This document shows positions 34,473 to 48,035 of a DNA stretch of 64,000 nt, in pieces. The stretch is taken from NCBI GenBank assembly GCA_034769895.1, contig CM068367.1, forward strand, positions 114,312,654 to 114,376,653. The letters are read 5' to 3'. The notes beneath the pieces are model-generated. The model was not told the origin of the DNA. It saw only the letters and a list, made by a program, of their open reading frames with translations, and did no database searches. The translations under genes and the position numbers were made by a program. Position 1 is the stretch's first letter. The number at the start of each line of letters is the position of its first letter. The DNA comes from Magicicada septendecula (lineage: Eukaryota > Arthropoda > Insecta > Hemiptera > Cicadidae).

Positions 34473-34610
34473 CTCTACTATTCAATGACTTATGATAGGC
34501 GCTATAGAGCGTTTCAGCTCATCTTTAGATCGGGTGATGATTTTATTTTCTCTTTGCGATCTGATGATGAGCTGGATCGCTCGAAAACGCTTATCGAAAG
34601 TCACTAAAAA
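34473..34610. repeat. Inverted pair of hammerhead-like motifs
   Basis: The minus strand of about 34480-34530 reads CGATCTAAAGATGAGCTGAA and the plus strand of 34558-34607 reads CGATCTGATGATGAGCTGGA; both continue through similar sequence to CTTATCGAAAGTC or its variant CCTATCATAAGTC. The left copy has lost the core (CTAAAGA, no GAAA); the right keeps it. Confidence 0.75.
34552..34600 (+). ncRNA. Hammerhead-ribozyme-like motif
   Basis: CTGATGA (34561-34567), extra T, stem II GAGC/GCTC with loop TGGATC, GAAA (34583-34586), stem III reduced to one pair around ACGC, triplet CUU ending at 34592. Stem I pairs CTTTGCGAT (34552-34560) with ATCGAAAG (34593-34600) with one mismatch. The weak stem III makes activity as a monomer doubtful. 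Confidence 0.6.
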
Positions 34611-34614
34611 TTGG

Positions 34615-36700
34615 GAACTGCAACAAGTGGTTTTCATATGTCTGAAAAACTTCACACCAAAAAAATTCGTAATTAAATAACTGATTTACAAGCAACTTAA
34701 AAAAGTAAGATAAAAACAAAACTGTCATTGTCCCATTTTAATGAACGTTCAATTAATACCGTATATAGACGAGAACAAATTTAAACTCTCGCTCAATTTT
34801 CTGCCATTATTATTTGTTATTTAACGTGATTTTTACAAAGATATCACAGTCATTATGTTGATATGTAAGAACGACTCCTTTCAATTCATTTTTTTTCAAC
34901 AATGAACAAAATAAAAATATGGATTTTTTTTTTCACTTCTGCATCATAATAACGACATTTCTATTTTTCGCATTTTGAAAATAAATTTAAGTAGAACGTG
35001 AAATAAAGTTATTTATACATCGTTATTTGTATACTTCTGCTGAACACAAAGTACTTTTCAGTACTTTTCAGTTAGTTATTTTTGAAATATTAATTCACAA
35101 TCGGTTTTTAAAAGATATTTGTAAAACAAGTAGGTATATTGTCGGACAAATTTTAAATTTATCGTCATATAATCTGCGTTTCTGAATCACTTTATACGCT
35201 GCGATTGTGAGACAAATTAATTTATAAAATTATACTAAAATTATGAAAATTGTTCTGAAGACTTCGTAAAACATCTTTCTATTGTAAATTTAAGAATCGA
35301 TCTATAAATTTTTAAAAGGAAAGAGACATTTTACATTTATTTCTGTTGTGTGTGTTTGGACGATCGCGATCGTTTATAAATTGAAAATTGTTTTAAATTA
35401 ATTAAGGAGAGGAAAACAAAAGGAACGCAAAGTACAGTCATGCATGAATAATTCATAAACGCGGTCTGCTGTCAGGACGTGTGTGCCCATCAGATTACAA
35501 AGTACGGGTACTACAAATCCAGTTCCTCTTCCCGGCCTGCGCAAAAAATTCCGTATTAGAATTTCCGTTTACAAATCTGTTCATAAAATGCCTAATCAAC
35601 GTATACTATTAAGGCCCTTCCAAAAAGCATAAAAGTTACACTAAACATACTTATACGATTTACAATATTAAGGTAAACCAGTAAGTAATTAAAGTATTTT
35701 ACCAGGGTACTAAAATTCAAACACTGGCGTTAGTTACTCCTATAATTGAGTTATTTGTTGAAGCAGTATTTCGGATACCGCAATAAAAGTTAATTAACAT
35801 GAAGAAAACTGGAGACTTTACGAAAACGTTGATTTAGAAATTAATCTTGTGATGTCTCAACACTGAATATACTGGTTTACGTGCGAATACTAACTTAAAC
35901 TTCTTATTCGGGATAATGAAAATAACGTATTACTTTATACTTAAAAATTTTAACCCACAAATTTTGGTTTCATTAATAAAGGAAAACTATTATAATTTGA
36001 CAACCACTTAGTAGGTGCTTAAACTGTCGCTATTTATTTTTAACTACAAGTTTTATGTAATAATAAATTATTATTAATTATGTTAAATTATGTCAAATAA
36101 ATAGTGTTTTATGTTATGATTCTAATTATGTTAAATTATTTACTTTTTATACTACAGCTTATAATTTTTAGTAGCTGTCACTTCAATATCGGTGACTGAA
36201 TCTCTTTACTAATGCTATATTACTAGCGTATACCTTGTGACCTTATTTAAAACAAATGAATAAAATATTTATTCCTTTACTTTCATTATACGTATAATAT
36301 GCGAACAAAATTCGAAAAAAGATAAATGCAATTTTACGTTTCTTATATTTTTTAAAACATAAAATCAATTAAGATATTAAAGACGAATTATTAAAAAGTG
36401 TTGGCAGATACTTTTCCCTTTATTATAACAACACAGTTACGGACTTGAAAATAATTTTACTTTGTGTACAACTCCTGATCCCAGTCGGGTATTTTGAAAG
36501 GAAATAATTAAACAAGAAATAATTGCAACGTAAATATTCTTCCAAATGCACGCGAAGGTTTAATAAACTCATAACAAGCCGCTCACATAAATTTAATAAT
36601 TTTGAGCTTTAGGTACGAATCACAATTGTCGAAACATAAGAAATAAAATAACTCTTAAACTGGTTATGATTTCTCGCAAAATTGTGAGTGTAAAGTTATA
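34615..36700. other. AT-rich non-coding stretch, no gene seen
   Basis: Strongly AT-rich with no transposon relic, RNA gene or convincing frame. A short direct repeat, GTACTTTTCA twice, lies at about 35050-35070. Confidence 0.55.
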
Positions 36701-36719
36701 TATAGTGATTCTGCCACAA

Positions 36720-36944
36720 AAAAAGATTCAGCTCAAATGTCCTTTCCATACTGTCTGAACGTTCCTGTTCTACGACTATATAAGATTCTTGCACCATTAT
36801 CAAACCCGACAACATACCATATCTTGTTCTTCCTCTTCGTAGGCCTATCTTTCCAACGTGGGAGATCACCCACAACCAGCTTCTCTTGCCATATAGCTCC
36901 ATAGTACGTTTCATTTGTCACCTCGTCTTGCGCTTTCAGATTAT
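36720..36944 (-). other. Unrecognised possible coding relic
   Basis: Two overlapping minus-strand frames are open. One reads VVGDLPRWKDRPTKRKNK then VVGFDNGARILYSRR; the other reads ELYGKRSWLWV then HVGKIGLRRGRTRYG. Both have ordinary, protein-like composition unlike the AT-rich surroundings, but I do not recognise either and only one can be the real frame. It lies directly downstream of a LINE tail, so it is either the insertion target or another repeat. Confidence 0.3.
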
Positions 36945-37500
36945 GATGATTATTATTATTATTATTATTATAATTATATCCGGCAACACAATCCAGGATG
37001 GGCATTGGTATCCTTAATGGTCCGTCTCCAGATACTCCGATCATGTGTCTTGGTTTTCACGAGCTGACATTCACTCTAACCACGTCTTCTTCCACGTCGT
37101 CTTGCAATCGTTTTCTTGGCTTGCCTCGTCTTCTGCGCCCAACTATATGCTCATTCATTATCCTTCTTGGGGAGTCTTTTGTTGTCCATTCTTTCTACAT
37201 ATCCTATCCAGCTGATTATTGTGGACTTTATAAATCGGACGATATCTAGCGGTTTTAGAATGGAGTGTATTTCTTGATTAGATCTGATCCTCCATCCTCC
37301 ATTCTGTATTACAACATACTGGTCCGAAGATTCTTCCAATTATTTTCCTTTCAAAAGTCCTTAGAGCCTTCTCATCATCTGCGCCTTCACATAATCTTCT
37401 CCATTCTTGGCTACAACTGCAGTCGATGTTTTCAAATATTTGTTTTCTTCTTGACAGCCCACGTCTCTGATACGTACACAACAGTACTAAGCACAGTATT
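36945..37500 (-). mobile_element. LINE ORF2 C-terminal relic with AAT tail
   Basis: On the minus strand: RTFERKIIGRIFGPVC, then EWRMEDQI with RSNQEIHSIL, then DIVRFIKSTIISWIGYVER, MDNKRLPKK, then GRRRRGKPRKRLQDDVEED, then a CCWIVLPD-like end and a run of AAT units (36946-36972). This is the ERKI-R-I-GP ... R-NxEI ... WxGHVxRM ... GRPRKRW order of an insect LINE family also present at 40290-41075. Frameshifts occur between these blocks. The element stops at the AAT microsatellite, its probable 3' tail. Confidence 0.88.
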
Positions 37501-37679
37501 TATTAATTCAGTTTTATTTCATCTGCTAGTCAGAAAATTTATTTATCTAGCGAATGCTATTTTTTTTTCAAGTATAATTCTGTAGAGTTCCAATTCTACG
37601 TAATTACATTTACAATTAAATTTCTCGTAATCATATAAGCGTGCGCGCCGGCGCGTGTTTTGAAACAAACGCATTTCTC

Positions 37680-37870
37680 GTTTCCAACGTTCGGTTGAAG
37701 GGACAGTTGATGTTTGCAAATAGGGACACGGTGAGCAGCTGGCAGACACATGTCGGGAAGGATTAACAGATTTCACAGCGCCGCCAGACGTAACTAAGTT
37801 ACTGAAACGCTCACGCCGCTGCTGCTACTGTGTAATTTTATTTTCAACAAATCCTCTACTCTGTTTAATC
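37680..37870 (+). repeat. Dispersed repeat, copy 1
   Basis: Similar to 46030-46145. Shared order: GGATTAACAG or GGCTTAACAG, then CACxGCCxCCAxACG, AAxTAAGTTA, CGCC, and AATTTTATTTTCAA. Type unknown. Confidence 0.6.
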
Positions 37871-38191
37871 CAACCAGTCTACAATAAAATGTACAATTAA
37901 ATGTATTTTTGTTTCTTTACTTAATGCAACTAGACAAACGTGAATTGAAACGTAACAGTTAATACAGTCTTCTTTCTGGAAAACAATTGTTCAGCTTACT
38001 GTAGGAAGTTTGTTTCCTGTGAACATTGAACAGCAGTGTTATACAAATTATATACGGATGAATACAAAATTGAAATCCTATACAAATACAAATCTTATAC
38101 ATATCCTGTTGAAATACATAATTCCTTTGTAAGTAACTCGTTGAGATTCCTGCAGGTCTTCTATGTAATATCTTCAAATAAATACGCTGCA

Positions 38192-38258
38192 AGTAGGTTT
38201 ATTTTCACCTGACGCATGTTTGACAGAAATTATTCTGTATCCTCAGAGGTTTGTTTGA
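38192..38258 (-). ncRNA. Hammerhead-like motif with broken core
   Basis: On the minus strand CTGAGGA (38240-38246), stem II ACAGAA/TTCTGT with its four-base loop, then CAAA (38219-38222) where GAAA is required, then a triplet GUC. The G-to-C change at core position 12 should abolish cleavage. It lies 3' of the GIY-YIG relic on the same strand, as the element's own terminal motif should. Confidence 0.6.
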
Positions 38259-38376
38259 ATTGTAATTGAATATTTCGCTTACAATATAGTTAACAGTAAT
38301 CGATTTTACTTCGATTCTATTTTAGAATGTTGTTTATTTAGTCAAATTGTATTATATATTTAATATTTCATTTTAT

Positions 38377-38745
38377 TATTCTAATAAATGTATGGTTTTA
38401 AATAAATCGTCTTGTTTTGTTTTTATCTGAATTTGTTCTTTAATTAGTAGATTATTATTAATGTGATTGTAAATATTAAGATATTCATTTTGTTACCTTT
38501 TGTTTGTTTTTAATTAATTTGACATTTTGAATGTCTGGAAATTTATGTTTATTATTTAAATAGTGTGTGGCTAAATTAGATTTATAAATATTAGGTTTTA
38601 AAAACCCATTGCGATGTTGAACGAATCTCTCGGACAGTTTTTTTTCTTCGTATTATTTATCTGAACATTCTATTTTGTAAACTCATTTTTATTAAGAATG
38701 ACGAAATTAGTTTTAGGTTTTATTTTATTAAAAACAATATTATCT
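38377..38745 (-). pseudogene. GIY-YIG endonuclease relic of a Penelope-like element
   Basis: Minus-strand frames give KIKPKTNFVIL, then VYKIECSDK (the GIYxIxC strand), a stop, KLSERFVQHRNG (where R and H of the R...EH motif fall), NLATHYLNNKHKF (the SxLAxHxxxxxH segment), and after a one-base shift EYLNIYNHINNNLLIKEQ, ending DDLF then a stop near 38377. The order matches the C-terminal GIY-YIG nuclease of Penelope-like retroelements, including the closing E-x-x-x-I-Y-x-H ... LLNEQ-like motif. The YIGQTxR segment is missing. At least one stop and two frameshifts make it dead. No RT domain is present upstream. Confidence 0.85.
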
Positions 38746-38857
38746 GTGTTATAAGATATTTTTAAGTTTGATCTTTAAATACGCACTTACTTAGTTTACG
38801 AGTTTTGTTTCCGTAATAAGAAAGTTGATATATTTTATATTATCATTAGTCGAATAG

Positions 38858-38912
38858 CAAACAAATCTCTGAGGAGACAGAATAATTTCTGTGAAACGTC
38901 CGTCAGGTGAAA
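38858..38912 (+). ncRNA. Hammerhead-ribozyme-like motif with intact core
   Basis: CTGAGGA (38869-38875; position 7 may be any base), extra G, stem II ACAGAA/TTCTGT around TAAT, GAAA (38893-38896), stem III AC/GU around GUCC, triplet GUC ending at 38904. Stem I pairs UCU with AGG, including one wobble, and more beyond an internal loop. It is oriented outward from the PLE body, opposite to the coding strand. Confidence 0.65.
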
Positions 38913-38968
38913 ATAAACCTATTTTCAGTGTATTTACTTGATGATATTACATGAAATACATAAATATA

Positions 38969-39799
38969 CAGTGGGAAACTTTCAACACGAACACGGTTAA
39001 CTCGGAATATCGGTTAACACGAAATATGGGTCAAGTCCCCATCGTTGCTTCTATTTTACAATTAGGCCCTACAGTTTGTACGGCTAGATAACAGTTTTAC
39101 CTATAAAATATTGGTTAACACGAAAAAGATTTAAACAAAAATTCTTTGGTGGCTTTCAAGAGGCATAAAAATTATCCATATATGCAACGCCTCAAAAACA
39201 GTGCAAGTTAAAAACTGTGAAAATGATGAAAGTGCCGACGAACTTGACACGGAAAATGACAGTGGAAATTTACGAGTTCCTACAGCTACCGATATGCTTT
39301 AGTTACTGAGCCGTGTTCATCGATATTTAGAAGCCAACTCGGAAGGTGAAATGTTTTGACCATATTGAAAAATTAGAACAATTTGTTGAAAATAAAGTAG
39401 TGCAGAATTGTGTGCAAAAAAAAATTACGGAGTATTTAAAAAACAATTGAACACTGACATTATCGGAATTGTAAAAGACATACTCTACTTGCACACCCTA
39501 AATGGAAAACCCTAAATTATAAGACTAGGTGAAGAACAGCTACAGTGCGTTGTATAATAAATTATAAGAAAAACTTTACCATATTTTTTTCAAAAAATTA
39601 ATCATAAAGTTTCCAGGACGATAAATAAAACGTTTATATGTAAATACCTTCTGAATATCCTTTATTACTTTATTTGACTACACAATGCAGTAAGTAATCT
39701 ATACAGTGTCTGTTCAGTTATCTCATATTGTTTCACTTTTTGTCTGTTTAACACGAAACAACCTGGTCTCCGTCATTTCGCGTTAAACGTTTTCCACTG
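38969..39799 (+). mobile_element. pogo/Tigger-type DNA transposon relic, 831 bp
   Basis: The left end is CAGTGGGAAACTTTCAACAC, and the right end, read inward, is CAGTGGAAAACGTTTAACGC. Each is flanked by TA (38967-38968 and 39800-39801), the Tc1/mariner superfamily target duplication. The termini and the transposase relic inside fit the pogo/Tigger branch. Subterminal copies of GGTTAAC or GTTAACACGAAA recur inside both ends (39011, 39112 and, reversed by strand, 39757). It is internally deleted, so non-autonomous. Confidence 0.92.
39160..39460 (+). pseudogene. Tigger transposase C-terminal relic
   Basis: Plus-strand frames read NDESADELDTENDSG, then LRVPTATDML, then LSRVHRYLEANSEG, and after frameshifts IEKLEQFVENKV-like and KKITEYLK-like segments. 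The acidic stretch, then the V-R-xYIE ... LExFVxxK ... QxxIxxFF-like tail resembles the extreme C-terminus of Tigger/pogo transposases. The DNA-binding and catalytic parts are deleted. Fit is by motif order and by its place inside Tigger ends. Confidence 0.7.
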
Positions 39800-40289
39800 T
39801 ATATATTGTTTTATATATCATGAAAAAATGTAATATAAGCCTATATAATATATACTATTAAAATATATTTAATAACAAATAATTTGAAAACCATTGTACA
39901 TTTTTTCGTGCGTTATAAATACTGCATTGCATTTTACCTACTTACATAGGTACGGCCATATTGTTATGTTCAATGTGCTTCGAAAGGAATAATAATGTTT
40001 GCAGTTACGCATCAGACTGTCTATTACATTGCATTGCATGTCGTGTAGTATAACAAGGCTTTTATAGCAACATGAAAAGCTAACACAGCTGTGTAACGTA
40101 ACACGTTAAATCATCCTTGTAATGCAGCATAAATAATGACACACACTTTGAACAGGAACTACACCAACTACGTAACAGAGAATGCCATCTATTAAAAGTA
40201 AACCGATTGACCGAGTCTGAGAAGCGATTCTTGTTTGATAATTTAGACAAGTGGTTCTTAAATAAACCACCAACCACGGCTAGTTGATG

Positions 40290-41075
40290 TTTACAAGGAG
40301 CTGAATCAAATATCCGCTGGAATGGAATTGAAGGTAGATATCAGCAAAACTAAAATACATGATAATTTCTACTTAAGAAAGAAGAAGAAATCTATATAAT
40401 TTATGCATAGAGGATAATTCGTTTGATGCAGTTAATAACTTCAGATAACTCGGTAACATGATAGGTAATGAAGGGTCCATAAACACGGACGATACATGAC
40501 AGGAAGCAAATAGGAAAATAGGGAGTAATATGCCAACAGTAGGACTATTGAGAAGCAAGCTCATTAGTCGTAAGTCGTAAACACAAAAATGAAAATGTAT
40601 AAGACACTTATCAGACAGGTTGTTACTTATGGAGATGACAATGGACAGTAACAAAAAAAAAAGCAACAAGAAACTCTAAGAATGTTTGAAAGAAAGATTG
40701 TAATACGTGTTTATGGCCCGGTTAAAGAAGATGATGAATAGAGAATATGAAGTAACCAGGAGATAGATGAGCTATTGAAGCATGAGGACATTGTGAGATT
40801 CGTAAAATTGCTCAACGATTTTGGGTAGGTCACCTAGAGCGGAAGCTGATCAGCGTATGCGAAAACAAATCCTGATTGTGTAAGTACATAAAAGCAGAAA
40901 AAGAGGGGGCGACCAAGGATACGATGGTTGGATGATGTGCTAGAAGACCTCACAAGAATGGATGTGAGGGGTTACACTGAAAAGCCAATGGATAGGAGAC
41001 ATTGGAGAAGATTATTGTTTGAAACCAGGGATCACGTTGGGCTGTAGTGCCAAAGCAGAAGAGAAGCTCTTAAAT
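40290..41075 (+). pseudogene. LINE reverse transcriptase C-terminal relic
   Basis: Plus strand, over several frames: ELNQISAGMELKVDISKTKI (the RT thumb segment GLxINxxKTK), then FRxLGNMIGNEGSINTDD, IGSNMPTVGLLRSKLISR, MKMYKTLIRQVVTYG, ETLRMFERKIVIRVYGPV, then EIDELLKHEDIVRFVK, RGRPRIRWLDDVLEDLTRMD, and DRRHWRRLLFETRDHVGL with a stop. This is a near-complete LINE C-terminus, the best preserved in the window, yet with many stops and frameshifts. Same family as 36945-37500. The final GCTGTAGTGCC is a typical ending for the family. Confidence 0.92.
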
Positions 41076-41770
41076 AAAATTACATTTCAGGTAAAAATTA
41101 AACTACATAAAGAATTAAAGTAAAAATGAATAACTTGCAGTGAATTAGCAATATAAAAAAATGATACATTAGAGGCAGGAGGAAATGAACAAAAATATAC
41201 AACAAAAAAGAACTTATGGTAGGAATGAACTATTCTAGCAATAAACTTTCATGTATTTGTGAAGAGATCTGAATATTGTACGCCGTATATAAGATAATAT
41301 CAACGGTCGAATAATTGAAGGAAATCGAGAAGGTCTGAATCCCTTCTAATATAAAATAATGTCCCTAAAGCCTAAAATGAAATATTCTAGAGCTCTCTAA
41401 TCAAGCCAACAGAAACGCGTTTATAACGTAATACCGTAATAGTAGCGCGAGGATGAGAATATTAAATCCTTATAGCAATGAATTCTTACGTATTAAACTT
41501 TCTGGAACAGAAAATATAAGGCCGTGTTAACGAAGGAAATTAATGAGTACATACAGTAAAATTTATTAAATCTGAAAGAACGTGTTTTTTTTTTTTAGTA
41601 TGTGAAGAGACAAGTATCGCGACAAGCGACCGAAGAGAATCTCTGGTTTAAACAAATGTGAATTCTGAGACGACAGGAAGACCGGGAATTAGGTCAAGGT
41701 CAAGTATAGCAGGAAGTGGAGGTAGATTTTAAAAATAGAAATTGGGAATCAGGAACGGAAAGTTCCGTAG

Positions 41771-41772
<2 letters not shown>

Positions 41773-41814
<42 letters not shown>

Positions 41815-41830
41815 GAGAGGGGGGGGAGAA
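41773..41830. repeat. Interrupted (GA)n microsatellite
   Basis: GA units with GGA interruptions, ending in a run of eight or more G. Confidence 0.95.
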
Positions 41831-42708
41831 AGAGAAAACGATGACGTACACTCCTGTGGTACACTATAAATTTGAACAACCGTGATACTGTAACCAGTGT
41901 ACGTCAGTGGGACGACTCGCTTCCAAGGTGAACATATTTTGTGTTTTATGACGCAAATTGAATGTAATTTGCCGGGGGGTGACAAACGAGATGAGCGTTA
42001 TTTGTGCGGCGCAACATCGTTTGGGGACTAATTACCCCGGCACACCGAATTCATACGTAATAACTCGTACTGCTGTTGCAGTATTCCAATATCCCCAAAC
42101 GTGATAGTAATGAGAAAAGTTAATTTATTTTACAAGTAGATGACGTAATTGACATTGCCGTTGTTATTTGATCGTGTAACGTCCATGCAAAATCCACCTT
42201 AAAAATTACTTAAGCCTATAATAAAATTTGGTTTTATTAACCGAAGTATAGTGTTAACTTAGTAAATTATCAATTCTACGCTGAAGGTTGGAAGTCAATT
42301 TTTAAGTAGTTTCCTTGTCAAGAACGTTTTACTCTTATACAGCTAACGGAAATAAACATAACATGCCAAGTAGTACATTACCAGACATGGATGAGGGATT
42401 TTATATTTTTCTGTAGACTCAATCGCATTTTTAAAAGGTTCTTATTTACCTTCCTGGAGACAACTGTGTTAGCAGAAGTATGGAAAGTTGACATCGTGTA
42501 AGTCATTTAAAAAATAAACACTTTCTTGTATATGACAAATGAATGGGCAGTGCATTATGAAACGTGTTTCGTTATCCACGAATCGACTAAGTTTTCACCG
42601 CTATCTAAGAAAAGGTGTTGTTTCTTCTTTTACAGAAAAAAGAGAAAAATCTCTCAGCTATATGAACATTGTTTTCTGCGAGTTATTGTCTCTTTTCCGC
42701 ATAAAAGC

Positions 42709-42710
<2 letters not shown>

Positions 42711-42739
<29 letters not shown>
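42711..42739. repeat. (CA)n microsatellite
   Basis: About 14 AC units. Confidence 0.95.
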
Positions 42740-43387
42740 ACAGGCGTGAACGTATTATTTGAGCCATCACTTTACAGTCAGGCTTTTCATTTTACAACCC
42801 TAAACAGAAACATCACACACACGCGTTTGGAAATCATCGGTTCATCCCTCCCGTGAACGTTCGGCTATATAAAATTCGTAATGCTTATAGTTTACAATGG
42901 ATTTTATCACCCCTGTATTGATCAAAAATGCAGACGTGTGTGTATGTCTATGTACACGTATGGCACTGGTTACACCGTGTTTAACTGATTGTTATTTTTA
43001 ATAGAATCTGTATGATTTTCTTGTCTTTTAAATTCTTGTTTTTTTGTCTTCAATTAGCAAAAATAGTTCTTTGTGTTTTTTGAATTTACATATTTACACT
43101 CAGTATCCTCGTATTTTAATATCCTTGTGCTGTATATACTTCAGTAATTTTATGATATTAATAACCAAACTGACAGTTACTGTTTGAAGTAAGTATTGCT
43201 AAACTTTATTTGTGTTATTTGATTTCATTAAAACTTTTAAAATTTTAGTCTTTTTTTCTGTGTGATGGCTTTTGTTTTCTCAAAAGTAAACATTTTAACA
43301 CAAATTCAATGTTGAATGAACTTATGTGGATATGAGTTAAAGTAAATGTTTTTATTGTACATAAATATCCCAGGCGGGCCGTATTCA

Positions 43388-43685
43388 ACCGCCCGAAATG
43401 GGATTTCTCAAGCACGTGGCAGGATGCCCGGAAATGAAATGCCAATGTACGGCAGGAACCGAATATTTTGAGTATACTTGATAGGATTGCCCAATGCTCG
43501 GAACATCTTAACCGAATGGATGACTACCGCATTCACAAACAACTATGGAATCATAAGCTGAAAGGACGGAGAGGTGTGGGACGTCCGAAGAAGCGTCGGA
43601 GTGACCAGCTCCAGTCTGTCTGTACCGGAACAAACCAGTTTTGGTTTAATCTTTGTTCAAGATGATTATGGTGATGATAAATATC
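43388..43685 (+). mobile_element. LINE ORF2 C-terminal relic
   Basis: Reads, with frameshifts, EMGFLKHVAG, then RQEPNILSILDRIAQCSEHL, then MDDYRIHKQLWNHKLKGR, GVGRPKKRRSDQLQ and GTNQFWF, then a GATGATTATGG end. Compared with 10953-11270, the segment coding for LTWW is missing after IAQ, so HL follows directly. Family as 5412-5634. Confidence 0.85.
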
Positions 43686-43689
43686 TGTT

Positions 43690-46140
<2,451 letters not shown>

Positions 46141-46146
46141 CAAGAA

Positions 46147-46200
46147 TCTTCTTCTTCTGGCATCACAATCCTTTGATTTTCATCTATTCCATCCTCTCAC
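46147..46200 (-). mobile_element. Possible LINE 3' stub
   Basis: On the minus strand GGATTGTGATGCCAGAAGAA ends in GAAG units. This resembles GGGCTGTAGTGCCAAAGCAG at the end of the LINE at 41040. Short and uncertain. Confidence 0.35.
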
Positions 46201-46479
46201 CGCACAACATTATTTAGAGTCTCACGTTCATGCATCTCAAATCATTTATACAGCCGAAAACAATTCATTTTACTATAGTTTCAATTGACGACCGGGGGTT
46301 AGTCAAACAAGATTGCGGAAATCTAAAAACGTAACTTACTTGTTTATACAAGCGTGTGATACAACAGTAATGCACAGAGGGGAAGAGGAAGGGAATATGT
46401 GCAACTTAATTGCTACGGATATTAGTATATTACGCCTTCGAATATAATTTTCCTTCGGTTTATTATGACAAACACATGT

Positions 46480-46600
46480 GCACATGCACGCACCCACCGA
46501 AGTTCTGTCTGTCTGTCTCTTCCCACCCTCTCTCTCTAAAAAACACGTACACATACAAACACACACACACGCACACATACACTCACATACAAACAAATGT
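46480..46600. repeat. Degenerate CA/CT-rich simple sequence
   Basis: Imperfect CA, TCTG and CT units. The open frames across it on both strands are low-complexity artefacts. Confidence 0.8.
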
Positions 46601-47338
46601 ACGCAAGAAGCAGTATGTGTGACATGTATTTGTCTACAAGAACAAAGACGCGTACGGTTAAACACGACATAATTTTAACGGAACGTTAAATATTGCACTT
46701 CTCATGAAATAGAAAATTTATAAATATTTATATTGCGGAACTCTGTTTTGTAACCATGTCTGATACAACAGAATGTGATTCAGAAATTCCATAAGCGCAC
46801 ATGTATCACCAGTTAATGTGTAACCGTGCAAAGTTAGGTATGCAGCCAAACAAGAAAAAAAATGTGTATCGCGTGGTACGCGCATGGGAACATTCTACGA
46901 AAACAAGGGTATATAAACATAACCCTTCACACCTAAATATAAAATTAAAATTTACTAATATAGACAGTGAAAACTTCCAACTGTATTTAATGGTATCAAT
47001 GTTCTGGTAATATTCCCCAAAGCAATTTGTACACAATCATAAAGCGCAGAACGCTAAACGGTGCAAAATGGCGACGCCAATTACATCTCGAATTCGTAAA
47101 ATAAATTAAATTTACTCTCATTATCCACACGTCTCTATGTTCCCGGCACTGAAGTATGTACCCGCTGTGACAATTATTGGGTGCGAATTGGGTTGTGTTG
47201 GCAATTACTGCCCAAAACGATGCGCAGCTACTGGCAAATAACGCGCATTTCGTTTGTCCCCAGTGCTGGCGAACTGTGTTCATTTGGTGCCACAAAATAT
47301 ATTTACCACTGACTCGCGTCTTCGTTTCACTGCATCTA

Positions 47339-47655
47339 CATCATCATCATCATCATCATCATCATCAGCACTGCAAGGACTAGGCATTAGACCTGTTCCG
47401 AAACCCATCTCCTCCTCGGTCTACCGACATCTCTCTTCTCAGTAGGGTGTTACCCAAGGCAGCCACAGGTAGGCGGATATTCAAGGCCACAGGTAGGCAT
47501 ACGATTCAAGTGTTCACACCATCTCCTTCTGTGGTCTTCGATCTTCTGATGCAATGATACAATTAAATCGCGTCTAATATCCTCGTTCCTTCTCAGATCC
47601 AAGAGAGAACAACCTTGCCTCCCTCTTAGAAATTTCATTTCGGCTGCCTGACACT
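47339..47655 (-). mobile_element. LINE ORF2 C-terminal relic with GAT tail
   Basis: Minus strand: AAEMKFLRGRQGCSLLD, LRRNEDIRRDL, then RRRWCEHLNRM, then a duplicated ACCTGTGGCCTTGAAT-like piece (47460-47510), then GFRNRSNA and a stop, ending at a GAT/CAT run of about nine units (47339-47366). The EMKFLR ... RNEDIR ... WxEHLxRM order is diagnostic of LINE C-termini. The GRPRKRW block seems to have been lost at the local duplication. Confidence 0.82.
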
Positions 47656-48035
47656 ATATTTACCCTGTTACAAATATCGCGGTGTTCGATTTACGATGTA
47701 CTGCAGACGGATATTGAATTTTTTTAATATATGAAACTCTTGCTAGAAGTCAAAGAAACTGGGTTTTGTAATTCACAAATTCGACTTAGGTCACCTGGTT
47801 TATGGCAGAATTTGTTGAGTGGATGACCTTGTTAGGTCGCAGATGCAGTCTGTGCTTATATCATCTATACAGCGTCAGCAGACTCCATGTAATACATTCT
47901 AAGGTGGTAGCATGTAAAACATGTTTAAAGCTGGCGTTATAAACACATTTTTTCCGCCCCATAGTTTTGTTTATTGCATTTTTAATAAGTTATTAATAAT
48001 GAAAAACTTTTAACAAGAATATGTATTTTTATTTT

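Larger units (their letters stand above)
38157..38953 (-). mobile_element. Penelope-like element fragment with inverted ends
   Basis: The ends 38157-38258 and 38858-38953 are inverted copies of each other, roughly 85 percent alike by eye. Each carries a hammerhead-like motif, intact on the right and with a mutated core on the left. Between them the minus strand encodes a broken GIY-YIG endonuclease C-terminus. An RT-plus-GIY-YIG protein and ribozyme-bearing terminal repeats, including inverted ones, are established features of Penelope-like elements. Only the last part of the protein remains. The right side abuts the Tigger element at 38969. Confidence 0.85.
41080..43380. other. No gene recognised; two microsatellites
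   Basis: Includes an interrupted GA tract at 41773-41830 ending in a G run, and CA at 42711-42739. Open frames over these are repeat artefacts. Confidence 0.55.

Noticed and set aside
40073-40280. 65-codon minus-strand frame
   Set aside because: No recognisable domain; the plus strand just downstream is clearly LINE coding, so this is likely chance.
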